From contig AQTY01000013.1 of the NCBI GenBank assembly GCA_000372225.1, forward strand, positions 1 through 50,846: 50,846 nucleotides of DNA, given 5' to 3'. This stretch comes from Candidatus Nitromaritima sp. SCGC AAA288-L16 (GTDB lineage: Bacteria > Nitrospinota > Nitrospinia > Nitrospinales > VA-1). Made by a program: the position numbers and the translations under genes. Below the pieces are notes generated by a model. The model had not been told where the DNA came from. It did not search any database and saw only the letters and a program-made list of their open reading frames with translations. Numbering within the stretch: the first letter of the stretch is position 1; each line of letters begins with the position of its first letter. Below, piece by piece: positions 9,814 through 17,252 of this stretch.

Positions 9814-9883
9814 ACAAACAAGCAGTTTAGGGTGGAGCCGTCTTAATAAAGAGAGAGCTTTGATGGGAGCACTAATGAAACGA

Positions 9884-10075
9884 TCAAATTACTTTCACTA
9901 CTTTCCCTGCCTTTAGGCATCTGGTGCAGACTTTCATGTTTTTTACGGAACCTTGATATTTTCCTTTTATTTTTTTGAGATTTGGGTTCCACCGGCGTCT
10001 GGTTTTATTGTTCGCGTGGCTGACATTATTTCCAAAAAGAGGTCCTTTGTCACACACATCACATCGTTGAGCCAT
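9884..10075 (-). CDS. rpmB: 50S ribosomal protein L28
   Basis: 63 residues, full length for L28. It begins MAQRCDVCDKGPLFGNNVSH, has the basic stretch NKTRRRWNPNL and ends with CTRCLKAGKV. Four Cys in two CxxC pairs (CDVC and CTRC) mark the zinc-binding type. A good Shine-Dalgarno sequence (AGGGAG) lies about eight bases before the ATG. Component of the large ribosomal subunit. Confidence 0.95.
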   Translation of the reverse strand: MAQRCDVCDKGPLFGNNVSHANNKTRRRWNPNLKKIKGKYQGSVKNMKVCTRCLKAGKVVKVI

Positions 10076-10169
10076 TCATTTACTCCCTAGATATACAAAA
10101 TCGATTGTTTCACGAGCGAGTTGATGCTAGCATATAGGCTAAATTTGGGCAAGTGATTTTGGATAAAAC

Positions 10170-10400
10170 ATGTTAATCACAAAACAGACCACCATTGAAG
10201 AGATAATCAGCTCTTGCCCTGAGACTGTGAAATTTTTCAATGATCTTCAGATGAGTTGTGGTAGCTGCTTTGCTGTCAAATTCGATACGCTCGAAAACGG
10301 GGCATTGATGCATGGCATGGATGTAAATGATTTAATCACACGCCTTAACCAATTCATCTCTTCTTGTTCCGCTGGTATTAAGCCTGATAATCAGAGTTGA
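10170..10400 (+). CDS. DUF1858 domain protein
   Basis: 76 residues. The pattern TIEEIISSCPETVKFF...MSCGSCFAVKFDTLENGALMHGMDVNDLITRLNQ matches the small DUF1858 family (also the N-terminal domain of ScdA/RIC-type proteins). The CGSC pair (about 30-33) is the conserved Cys region of this family. Its role is unclear; a link to iron-sulfur or redox chemistry is often suggested. It stands alone, divergent from rpmB. Confidence 0.75.
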   Translation: MLITKQTTIEEIISSCPETVKFFNDLQMSCGSCFAVKFDTLENGALMHGMDVNDLITRLNQFISSCSAGIKPDNQS

Positions 10401-10567
10401 CCACAAAAAGACCTTCCATAGATAGAACCCTACTGAAATGTGTCTCTTGGGAAGTTTGGTAGGTTTGGAGGTGTCGGAAATATTTAAACCATATCCCCTT
10501 AAAAAGAGGGGGGACAAATTAATTTTAAAAGCTAGCCTGAACGCTTCGTATTGAGGTTTAATCTAAG

Positions 10568-10897
10568 TTAGTCGAGGAACTTAGACTCGACTATGACATC
10601 TTTCAGGATTTTTTCGGCTAGTTCGTGACTATCAACGTGAAAGCTTCCCTCGGCGATTGCGGCCTTAATTCTATCAACTTTGTCCACTCTAATATCGGAA
10701 GAGTTTTTAACTGCTTCGTGAGATTTTTGGATATCCTTAGCCTTTGAAGATAAAGCAATATGCTCACCACCCCGAGCTCCTTTAGCTCCAGAAGGGCCAC
10801 CAGAAACATCTGCTTTGGAAGACTTTTCGCCCGTGACCTTGACCCGGTCCTGAATTGCTTTCCCTTTGACCTTAAAATCATTTCCAGGAATTTCCAT
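10568..10897 (-). CDS. flgM: Anti-sigma-28 factor FlgM
   Basis: 109 residues from the ATG at 10897 (AGGT eight bases upstream); the open frame runs on to a GTG at 10969, but those 24 codons look non-native. The C-terminal half (VDKVDRIKAAIAEGSFHVD, then HELAEKILKDVI) is the sigma-28-binding region of FlgM. The N-terminal half is Gly/Ser/Lys-rich and probably disordered, as in other FlgM proteins. FlgM holds FliA inactive until it is exported through the completed hook. No other flagellar gene is present in the window. Confidence 0.75.
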   Translation of the reverse strand: MEIPGNDFKVKGKAIQDRVKVTGEKSSKADVSGGPSGAKGARGGEHIALSSKAKDIQKSHEAVKNSSDIRVDKVDRIKAAIAEGSFHVDSHELAEKILKDVIVESKFLD

Positions 10898-11181
10898 AAC
10901 GATACCTAGTTTATTGTAAGCTACTGTAATTTTTAAAGTTATTCTCTTAGCTAGGGCCTTTGCCTCCACAGCTTAATTCAAGGCCAACATGCTAATTAAT
11001 TTATCGGGTATTAGCTAAATAACTTAAGATGTTTTTAAAAAATATTTTCATGGTTTTTTATAAGCTCTAAGCTATACAAAATTACTGATAAAATACTACT
11101 TTGTCAAGGTTTTCAGAGCGTCAGGTCGTACTACCTCAAGTAATTAAAATTTAAACTCTTACTTAAGTTTAAGGAGGATTC

Positions 11182-12117
11182 TTGGAAAATGTTCGTGGCA
11201 CTCGCATTTGTATGTATTTATGGAGCATGGCAGTTTTTTTATTTAGCTTTTCTGAGATGGTAAATGCGCAGTCTTATGCTAGGGAAAAGTATTCCAATAT
11301 CATGTGGAACTACTTAGAAGTGTTGTCAGGGTTCGGTCCACGGTATGTGGGAACAAAAGGGTATAGCAAAACACTACGGTTGATAAGGCATGTAGGAGCA
11401 GAGTTTGCAGGTGAGGTTATAGAACATCCTTTCTTTGTCAAACAACATAGTGGCGGGCAGAGGCAGATGATTAATGTTGAATTTGTTTTTCATGGTAATG
11501 CAGAAGGTCGACCGGTTTTACTAGGAGCTCATTATGATACGCGTCCCTTTGCAGACCAAGAATCTGACCCTATATTACAAACCCATCCCATAATTGGGTC
11601 TAATGATGGAGGTTCAGGGACATCGGTTCTTTTAGGGCTTGCTCAGTATTTAAAAGAATACCCTGTAAGTCAACCAGTTCGGCTCATGTTTTTCGATGGT
11701 GAGGATTTTGGTCGAAGTGGTACGGGTGAAATGTTTCTTGGCTCTAAGCATCATGCTGACTACCTTAGAAAAATTTCGCAGAAAAATTGGCCACTAGCAG
11801 TAATTATCGTTGATATGGTTGGGGATAAAGATCTTGAGATTTTCAAAGAGACTCAATCCATGGTTAGTGGTCCGAAAGTCTTAGATCGTATTTATAGTGT
11901 AGCTAAGCGGATTAATAGTTTCCAGTTTAATGAAAAAAGTAAATACACAATCCAAGATGATCATCTTCCATTCGCTAGGCTGGGCATACCTTCTGTTGTG
12001 TTAATTGACTTTGATTACCCATACTGGCACAAGCTTTCCGATACGTTAGATAAATGTTCATCTAGGAGTCTCAGCGCTGTTTTGTCAGTTTTGGTAAGAG
12101 TATTATCAGAATGGTGA
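11182..12117 (+). CDS. Secreted M28-family zinc enzyme, glutaminyl-peptide cyclotransferase-like
   Basis: 311 residues from a TTG start preceded by a perfect AAGGAGG (11171-11177, four bases away). A signal peptide occupies about 1-29 (cut near VNAQS). Metal-binding and catalytic segments of the M28/glutaminyl cyclase fold are visible: AHYDTRP (His117), GSNDGGSG (Asp142), FFDGEDFG (Glu174), DMVGD (Asp211), and YPYWHKLSDTLDKC (His283). The WHKLSDTLD ending is typical of glutaminyl cyclases, which cyclise N-terminal Gln to pyroglutamate; an aminopeptidase of the same fold remains possible. It is convergent with the trypsin-TPR gene, 17 bp apart. Confidence 0.8.
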   Translation: MENVRGTRICMYLWSMAVFLFSFSEMVNAQSYAREKYSNIMWNYLEVLSGFGPRYVGTKGYSKTLRLIRHVGAEFAGEVIEHPFFVKQHSGGQRQMINVEFVFHGNAEGRPVLLGAHYDTRPFADQESDPILQTHPIIGSNDGGSGTSVLLGLAQYLKEYPVSQPVRLMFFDGEDFGRSGTGEMFLGSKHHADYLRKISQKNWPLAVIIVDMVGDKDLEIFKETQSMVSGPKVLDRIYSVAKRINSFQFNEKSKYTIQDDHLPFARLGIPSVVLIDFDYPYWHKLSDTLDKCSSRSLSAVLSVLVRVLSEW

Positions 12118-12134
12118 CTGTCCGAAAAGGGCGT

Positions 12135-13514
12135 TTACCGCAGAAATCCTTTCATCTGTTTTTTAGCTTCGAGATTTTCTGGCTCAATTTGAAGAATGAT
12201 TTCTAGTTCCTGCTTTGCTTCTAACCTTTTTTCTTGGCGGATGTACATATCGTATAACTTCCAATGCATGGATAGAAAGTTCGCCCCCTTTATAGCTGCC
12301 AAGTCATAAGCTTTTCGAGCTTCAACGAGATTACCCTGATTGATATAAGCATTTCCTAGATTGAAATAGGCGACACCGAATTCAGGATCGAGTTGGATAG
12401 CTTTTTCAAGATGAGGTATGGCTTCCTTTGATCGATTTAGTTTGTTGAGAACCGCTCCCAGGTTTGAATGTGCCTGAATGAAATTTGGGTATGCCTCGAT
12501 AGCTTGTTTAAAGTGTTTTACTGCCATATCATATTTTTGCGTTCGGAAATAATATCCCCCTAGATTTGAATTTCCCTCAGGAAAGAAAGGGTTAAGCACT
12601 GTCGCTTTTTCATACTCTTGGATAGCTTGGTTAGTGAGCCCTTGACTTTGGTATGCAGCACCTAAATCATAGTGCGCAAGCACGGAGGAATCGTCTAGCT
12701 TAAGCGCTGACTGGAATTCTGTTATCGCACGGTCCGTGTCGCCCTTAACATATAGGTAGTAATTTCCCCTGTAGTAGTGAGCTTCCTTAGAAGTTTTATC
12801 TTCTTTTAAAAGGTCATTCAGAGACATTCTTGTTTTAGTATCAAGAAACGGTTTTATAAAGTTAATGGGCAATGCTAGGTTGATTGATCGGCCTTCTACC
12901 GTGGCAATACCTATTACTTGGTTCTTTTTGTTTACGACTGGGCCGCCGCTAAATCCAGGACCGAACGAAGCGGTCGTATAAATGAAAGGGAAGTCTGGTT
13001 GGGCTTGTGGATGGATGCCTAAGACAAAGCCAAAGGTTTGCACCGCCTTTTCCTTCTGGTTATTTTTTTTATTAGGACCTGAAAAACGTTCTAAAGAATT
13101 AATGTTTTCTGATAAAAAACCAAGCGCGCTTAAGAAATTAAAATTTTCAAGTTTGGAAGAATCCCCAATTTCAAGAGTCGAGTAGGTTCCCTTAGGCAGT
13201 TGCAAGAGCGCAAAATCTTTAGTTCGGTCAACTTTTAAAATAGATTTTACCTGTACTCGGTCACCATTAAACATGATGGCTTCAATCGCGGCGGCATCGA
13301 GCAGTACATGATAGTTAGTGACTAGGACCCCTTCAGGTTTGACGACAAATCCTGTTCCTGTCCCAAGTATCTCGCCAGCGGAGTCTTTTGCAATTAGTAG
13401 AACAACAGCACTTTTATTGACTGAAGTAGCATGAGTGGAGTGGGCAAAAAAAGCCAATGTTGCCCAGAAGACTAAAAACAGGACTAGAGTATTTTTGATT
13501 TTAAAGTAAGGCAT
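12135..13514 (-). CDS. Secreted trypsin-like serine protease with TPR repeats
   Basis: 459 residues: signal peptide or membrane anchor (about 9-29), then a chymotrypsin-fold protease with His69 (TNYHV), Asp100 (KDFALL) and Ser189 (GPGFSGGPVV) as the probable triad, then about six tandem TPRs (about 245-455). No PDZ domain is present, so this differs from DegP/DegQ. The TPR part probably tethers partner proteins. The enzyme is expected in the periplasm, in quality control or regulated proteolysis; the target is unknown. Confidence 0.8.
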   Translation of the reverse strand: MPYFKIKNTLVLFLVFWATLAFFAHSTHATSVNKSAVVLLIAKDSAGEILGTGTGFVVKPEGVLVTNYHVLLDAAAIEAIMFNGDRVQVKSILKVDRTKDFALLQLPKGTYSTLEIGDSSKLENFNFLSALGFLSENINSLERFSGPNKKNNQKEKAVQTFGFVLGIHPQAQPDFPFIYTTASFGPGFSGGPVVNKKNQVIGIATVEGRSINLALPINFIKPFLDTKTRMSLNDLLKEDKTSKEAHYYRGNYYLYVKGDTDRAITEFQSALKLDDSSVLAHYDLGAAYQSQGLTNQAIQEYEKATVLNPFFPEGNSNLGGYYFRTQKYDMAVKHFKQAIEAYPNFIQAHSNLGAVLNKLNRSKEAIPHLEKAIQLDPEFGVAYFNLGNAYINQGNLVEARKAYDLAAIKGANFLSMHWKLYDMYIRQEKRLEAKQELEIILQIEPENLEAKKQMKGFLR

Positions 13515-13652
13515 TATCTATAGAATGACCTTAATATACGAAAGATTAGCTAAGGGATACTTTAATGGTATAGGTATTTTAGAGTTTCATCCAATGAATT
13601 TTAGCGTGGTTTAAGAAGAATAAGAAATAAGACATTAAGAATAGGATTAGTT

Positions 13653-13683
13653 AAAAAAAATGCCTCCCAAAATAGGGGAGGCA
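13653..13683 (-). terminator. Rho-independent terminator downstream of the DUF4399 gene
   Basis: On the minus strand a perfect 7-bp stem (GCCTCCC with GGGAGGC, 13662-13668 and 13676-13682) and a 7-base loop are followed at once by a run of eight T (13653-13660 read in reverse). It lies 20 bp past the stop of the DUF4399 frame. This is the best intrinsic terminator in the window. Confidence 0.85.
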
Positions 13684-13701
13684 AATGCATTCTAAAAAAA
13701 T

Positions 13702-13905
13702 TTATTTAACAGTAACAATAACGGTTGATGTAATAGCGGGGTTATAAGGAACATGCCCACCATTAGCAAAAAGGGTTCTAATTACATGCTTGCCAGAACC
13801 GAGCTTCAGTTCCTTGCAGGTTGAACCATCACCCATGTGAACGTGGTTGGCGTCTTTACCAATTCTTTGACTTAGATCTTTAGGGAGGTCAACATCAATT
13901 AAGAA
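13702..13905 (-). pseudogene. DUF4399 protein, C-terminal part (shifted frame)
   Basis: This frame holds the rest of the DUF4399 domain: IDVDLPKDLSQRIGKD, then HMGDGSTCKELKLGSGKH, LFANGGHVPYNPAITS and VIVTVK. Joining it to the upstream frame needs removal of one A in CTTCTTAATTGATG on the coding strand (about 13898-13901), giving ...GHHHLLIDVDLP..., which is the family pattern. The methionines available further upstream in this frame would add unrelated residues, so it is not an independent gene. Confidence 0.7.
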
Positions 13906-14116
13906 GGTGGTGGTGACCCTTACCATGATTAACTCCCTTTTTGGCTGGTTGAACTTCCACTCCATCAACAGCCATACATACCTTCACGGGGCTGGAGACC
14001 GCGCTTCCTGTTGCTGGCTCTGTTATGACTACCGCACCGCCAGCATAAACTGCAGATACACTGAAAACGAGGCAAATTGCCACTAGAACAAGCCATTTGA
14101 TTAAAATCTTTTTCAT
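13895..14116 (-). pseudogene. DUF4399 protein, N-terminal part with signal peptide
   Basis: 73 codons before a premature TGA (13895-13897). A signal peptide (about 5-25, cut at VYAGG) is followed by the start of a DUF4399 domain (ITEPATGSAVSSPVKV, then GKGHHHLL). The GHHH cluster and the HMGDG motif in the next frame suggest metal binding. With one A removed the protein would be about 138 residues, a normal size. Small secreted proteins of this family have no settled function. It is a single-gene unit closed by the terminator at 13653-13683. Confidence 0.65.
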
Positions 14117-14534
14117 AAAAATAGAACTCCATTATAATTTATTTATTAAAAAAAATTACCCAATTAGGTATGTAGACAAGCAAATATTTAAAACTATTCT
14201 TAGTCTAAATATTTTTTCAGAATAATCTGCAAACATATTTGTGTACAGTAAAAAAATGGGGTTTTTATTGAAAAAAAATTCCAAAAATTTAAATATTTTT
14301 ATGGTTTTTTTACACAAATTTAGTGGATTCTTTAAATAAGGCTGCTATTAAAATTTTTTAATATTTATTCTGTGATGATTTGCTTTATGGGAAGAACAGT
14401 ATTTCCCTTGACATCGAAAAGAGAGTTCCATAACCTTAACAAATTCATTTATATCTAGGCTTTTTCAGGAAATCTTTAGGGAAGTTACTAAGTTTTTTCT
14501 GATCGCTTTTGATTTATACAATCCGGAGGTTCAA
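14117..14534. other. AT-rich intergenic region between divergent genes
   Basis: 418 bp with long A and T runs and no credible gene. It should carry promoters for the DUF4399 gene (minus) and the mrp-like gene (plus). The stretch at 14291-14312 closely resembles one at 11040-11061, which also lies in a divergent intergenic region. Confidence 0.6.
14408..14436 (+). promoter_or_regulatory. Candidate sigma-70 promoter for the mrp-like gene
   Basis: A perfect -35 box TTGACA (14408-14413), a 17-base spacer and a weak -10 box TAACCT (14431-14436), about 100 bp before the mrp-like start. Only the -35 box is strong. Confidence 0.4.
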
Positions 14535-15434
14535 ATGGTAGTTACTGGAGATTGCAGACTCCTTCACACGTGCGAAATGTGCGAGTTTAATAACGAAACA
14601 GATTGTAAGGCAGATAAAAACGAACATAACCGCTGGTTAGTCAATAAGCGGATGGGTGATATTAAATTTAAACTTATAGTTGGGAGTAATAAGGGGGGTG
14701 TAGGCAAAAGTACAGTGACCACCAACCTTGCAGTAGCTCTAGCTGAAAAAGGTTATAAGGTAGGGTTAGCCGATGCCGATCTTCATGGACCTAATATTCC
14801 AAAGCTCTTGAAAGCGGAAGAAGTTCGCTTGCGGTCTACTGATGAAGGAATTGATCCTTATGAAACGAGCAATGGACTCAAAGTTGCTTCCTTAGGATTT
14901 TTGATTGAAGATCCCAACATGCATATCGCCTGGCGTGATGCGGTAAAGTATGACTTTATTATTGAGCTGCTGGGCAATATCCAATGGGGAGAGTTGGATT
15001 ACCTTTTAATTGACCTGCCTCCAGGGACGGGTAACGAACAAATTACTATCATTGACTTTATAGGTGATGTGGATGGCGCAGTGATAGTCACAACCCCACA
15101 GGAATTAGCTTTGTTGGATGCTAGAAAAATGATTTCATTTGCCCGTGATAGTAATGTTCCTATCGTGGGCGTAATAGAGAATATGAGTTATTTTATTTGT
15201 GATGCTGGAAAGAAATATCATATTTTTGGTGAAGGCGGTGGTAAGAAACTAGCTGACGAACTCGTGTTGCCTTATTTGGGTGATATCCCTCTTGATAGTG
15301 ATATTGTTACTAATTCTGACCGTGGCGAACCTGTAGTTACGTCGCAACCAGACTCCCTAGCGGCTAAGGCATTTTTACAATTAGCTGATAATTGTCACAA
15401 ATTTCTTAATCCGGAAGAAGTGAAGGCTGGTTGA
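14535..15434 (+). CDS. mrp: Mrp/NBP35-family P-loop ATPase (iron-sulfur carrier type)
   Basis: 299 residues with GGAGG seven bases before the ATG. It has the deviant Walker A KGGVGKST (53-60), DADLHGPNIPKLL (switch region, about 80-92) and DLPPGTG (160-166) of Mrp/Nbp35/ApbC proteins, which bind and hand over Fe-S clusters. The N-terminus has four Cys (7, 13, 16, 23), resembling the N-terminal ferredoxin-like cluster of Nbp35. The usual C-terminal CxxC is reduced to a single Cys222 (FICDAGKK). It heads a plus-strand run with two thiol-redox proteins. Confidence 0.85.
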   Translation: MVVTGDCRLLHTCEMCEFNNETDCKADKNEHNRWLVNKRMGDIKFKLIVGSNKGGVGKSTVTTNLAVALAEKGYKVGLADADLHGPNIPKLLKAEEVRLRSTDEGIDPYETSNGLKVASLGFLIEDPNMHIAWRDAVKYDFIIELLGNIQWGELDYLLIDLPPGTGNEQITIIDFIGDVDGAVIVTTPQELALLDARKMISFARDSNVPIVGVIENMSYFICDAGKKYHIFGEGGGKKLADELVLPYLGDIPLDSDIVTNSDRGEPVVTSQPDSLAAKAFLQLADNCHKFLNPEEVKAG

Positions 15435-15587
15435 GAAATTGATAAATTGTTTTGGAAGGAATGAGTTACGAAAAAATATCCAGAATTCACTAGGATGTGG
15501 TTTGCTAAAGGCATTTTCGTATACGCCAATCAGTTAGAGGATGAACTTTGGTCCATATTAGATTTTTTCATAATTAGATTCTACTTC

Positions 15588-16670
15588 ATGTATTTTTCCT
15601 TGTTCCGGTTATTGAAAGTTTTAGTGTTTGCAGTTGCTATTTTTCTTTTTGGATTGCTTCCTGCCTACACGTATGCTGAAACAGAAGAGCTGCGTCCTCA
15701 CACTAATAACCCTATTTTAGCTATAGTTGACGGAGAGCCTCTCACTTTAGAAGATTTAAAGAATGCCCAGATTCATGATGCTATGGTTCAGTTGCATCAA
15801 ATTCAATCGCAAGTCTTGAAGGAAGCAGTCCTTACTAAGCTTACCAAAAACCACCCCGAGTTAAAGTTGGAGAATGAGGTGCCTTTACCCAGCGAGGGTG
15901 ATGTTGTTCGTTTTTATGAAAACACACCAGGGATTAAAGAGATGGGTACGTTAGCAAAAATGCGAAGGGAGATCACAGAGTACCTTAAAAAATTTTTTCG
16001 TAACACCTACATTGAAGACCGATACCAGTTGGCAATTAAAAAAGGGTGGGCTAAGATTTATCTTCAACCTCCGCTCGAATTCAAATTGAAAGCTCAAGTC
16101 AGCACAGCAAAGCTCTGGTTTGATGAGGATGATGGTTTAACTAGAAAAGTTTTTCTTTTAGAGTTTTCGGATTTTCAATGTCCGTTTTGTAGAAGAGTTC
16201 AAGGTACCTTGAACAAGTTACGTGAGCAGTATCCCAAAGAAGTTCAATTTGGTTATCGACATTTTCCTTTAGATTTTCATAAAGAAGCAAGATATATGGC
16301 TGAGTCAGTTGAATGTGCCCGGGAACAAGGGAAGTTTTGGGAATTGCAAAAACTTCTATATGTTGATAGCGACTCCGTTTCAAGGGCAAAACTTCATCAA
16401 TATGCAAAGAAAGCGGGAGTTAAGAATGCACGCCGGTTTAAGACCTGTCTTAAAGAAAGAAAATATAAAGAGAGAGTCCTCAATGACTTGAAGGAGGGAA
16501 TGAAATTAGGTATTCGAGGGACCCCCACTTTTATTTTGGGCACTTATGATAAAGATACCCGCGTGGTGTACGGAGAGCTAATGTCCGGCGCGGTGTCGGA
16601 AGAAAATTTTAAAGAGGTCATTGAAAAATATCTTTCCATATCTCGTGCTGAGGCTAGTCTGGCCCAATAA
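15588..16670 (+). CDS. Exported DsbA-type thiol oxidoreductase with SurA-N-like domain
   Basis: About 360 residues from the ATG at 15588; the frame extends to an ATG at 15495, but 15588 puts a clean signal peptide (about 8-30, cut near TYAET) at the N-terminus. Residues about 40-95 (AIVDGEPLTLEDL onwards) look like the N-terminal chaperone segment of SurA/PrsA-type proteins. The thioredoxin fold follows, with active site CPFC (198-201) and the cis-Pro loop RGTPTFI. Probably a periplasmic disulfide oxidase or isomerase with its own substrate-binding arm. It lies 15 bp upstream of the DsbD-alpha-like gene. Confidence 0.8.
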   Translation: MYFSLFRLLKVLVFAVAIFLFGLLPAYTYAETEELRPHTNNPILAIVDGEPLTLEDLKNAQIHDAMVQLHQIQSQVLKEAVLTKLTKNHPELKLENEVPLPSEGDVVRFYENTPGIKEMGTLAKMRREITEYLKKFFRNTYIEDRYQLAIKKGWAKIYLQPPLEFKLKAQVSTAKLWFDEDDGLTRKVFLLEFSDFQCPFCRRVQGTLNKLREQYPKEVQFGYRHFPLDFHKEARYMAESVECAREQGKFWELQKLLYVDSDSVSRAKLHQYAKKAGVKNARRFKTCLKERKYKERVLNDLKEGMKLGIRGTPTFILGTYDKDTRVVYGELMSGAVSEENFKEVIEKYLSISRAEASLAQ

Positions 16671-16685
16671 GCCCTCATAATTTTT

Positions 16686-17252
16686 ATGAAGGGATTTCCC
16701 TCAAAGATTTCTATTTTTATTTCTACCCTAAGCAAGTGGGGCAGCTTTTTTTTAGTTGTTATCATGTTTGCTGTTCCTATGGCTGAAGCAGTCCCCTCCT
16801 TCCAAAAATTTAAAAAAGATTCAGACCCAATTCATTTTAAACTGACGGCCATTGTTGATCCTGAAAGTATTAAACTGGGAGAGCGGTTTGTTTTATATGT
16901 CAAAATAGAATTAAGTAAGGGTTGGCACATTTACTCACTTTATACAAAAGGTGTTGAAAAACAGCCACTGGCAACCGAAATTTCCCTCAATTCAGATATG
17001 TTCGTCGCGCATGGTGTGTGGGAAGAACCTGCTCCTGTGATAGCGTGGGATGGAGCTCTGGAAAAAGTTGTGAGGACGCATCAGCAAGTGGTGGAATTTC
17101 GTCGTTGGTACAGTCCAGTTGAGTCGCTTGATTCGGGTTCATATCAGATTAGGGGAGATGTCGTTTTTCGGGCTTGTAATAATAAGGTGTGTAATCTCCC
17201 TAAGAAAATTTCTTATGGGACAAAGATTGATGTTTTGAGTGATAAGAATTGA
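16686..17252 (+). CDS. Periplasmic DsbD-alpha-like (thiol:disulfide interchange N-domain) protein
   Basis: 188 residues: signal peptide (about 12-35), then an immunoglobulin-like domain ending FRACNNKVCNLPKKI (about 160-174). The C-x5-C of this ending is the redox pair of the DsbD N-terminal (alpha) domain, which passes electrons to periplasmic partners. DsbD's membrane beta domain and thioredoxin gamma domain are absent, and no ccdA lies nearby, so it must work with a partner encoded elsewhere. Its placement directly after a DsbA-type gene supports a thiol-relay role. Its stop overlaps the next start (TGATG). Confidence 0.75.
   Translation: MKGFPSKISIFISTLSKWGSFFLVVIMFAVPMAEAVPSFQKFKKDSDPIHFKLTAIVDPESIKLGERFVLYVKIELSKGWHIYSLYTKGVEKQPLATEISLNSDMFVAHGVWEEPAPVIAWDGALEKVVRTHQQVVEFRRWYSPVESLDSGSYQIRGDVVFRACNNKVCNLPKKISYGTKIDVLSDKN

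Noticed and set aside
10483..10503. CCCCT/AGGGG hairpin as terminator
   Set aside because: Five-bp stem, and no T-run on either side.
10332..10517. 61-codon minus-strand frame overlapping the DUF1858 gene
   Set aside because: Overlaps a better gene; no supporting signal.
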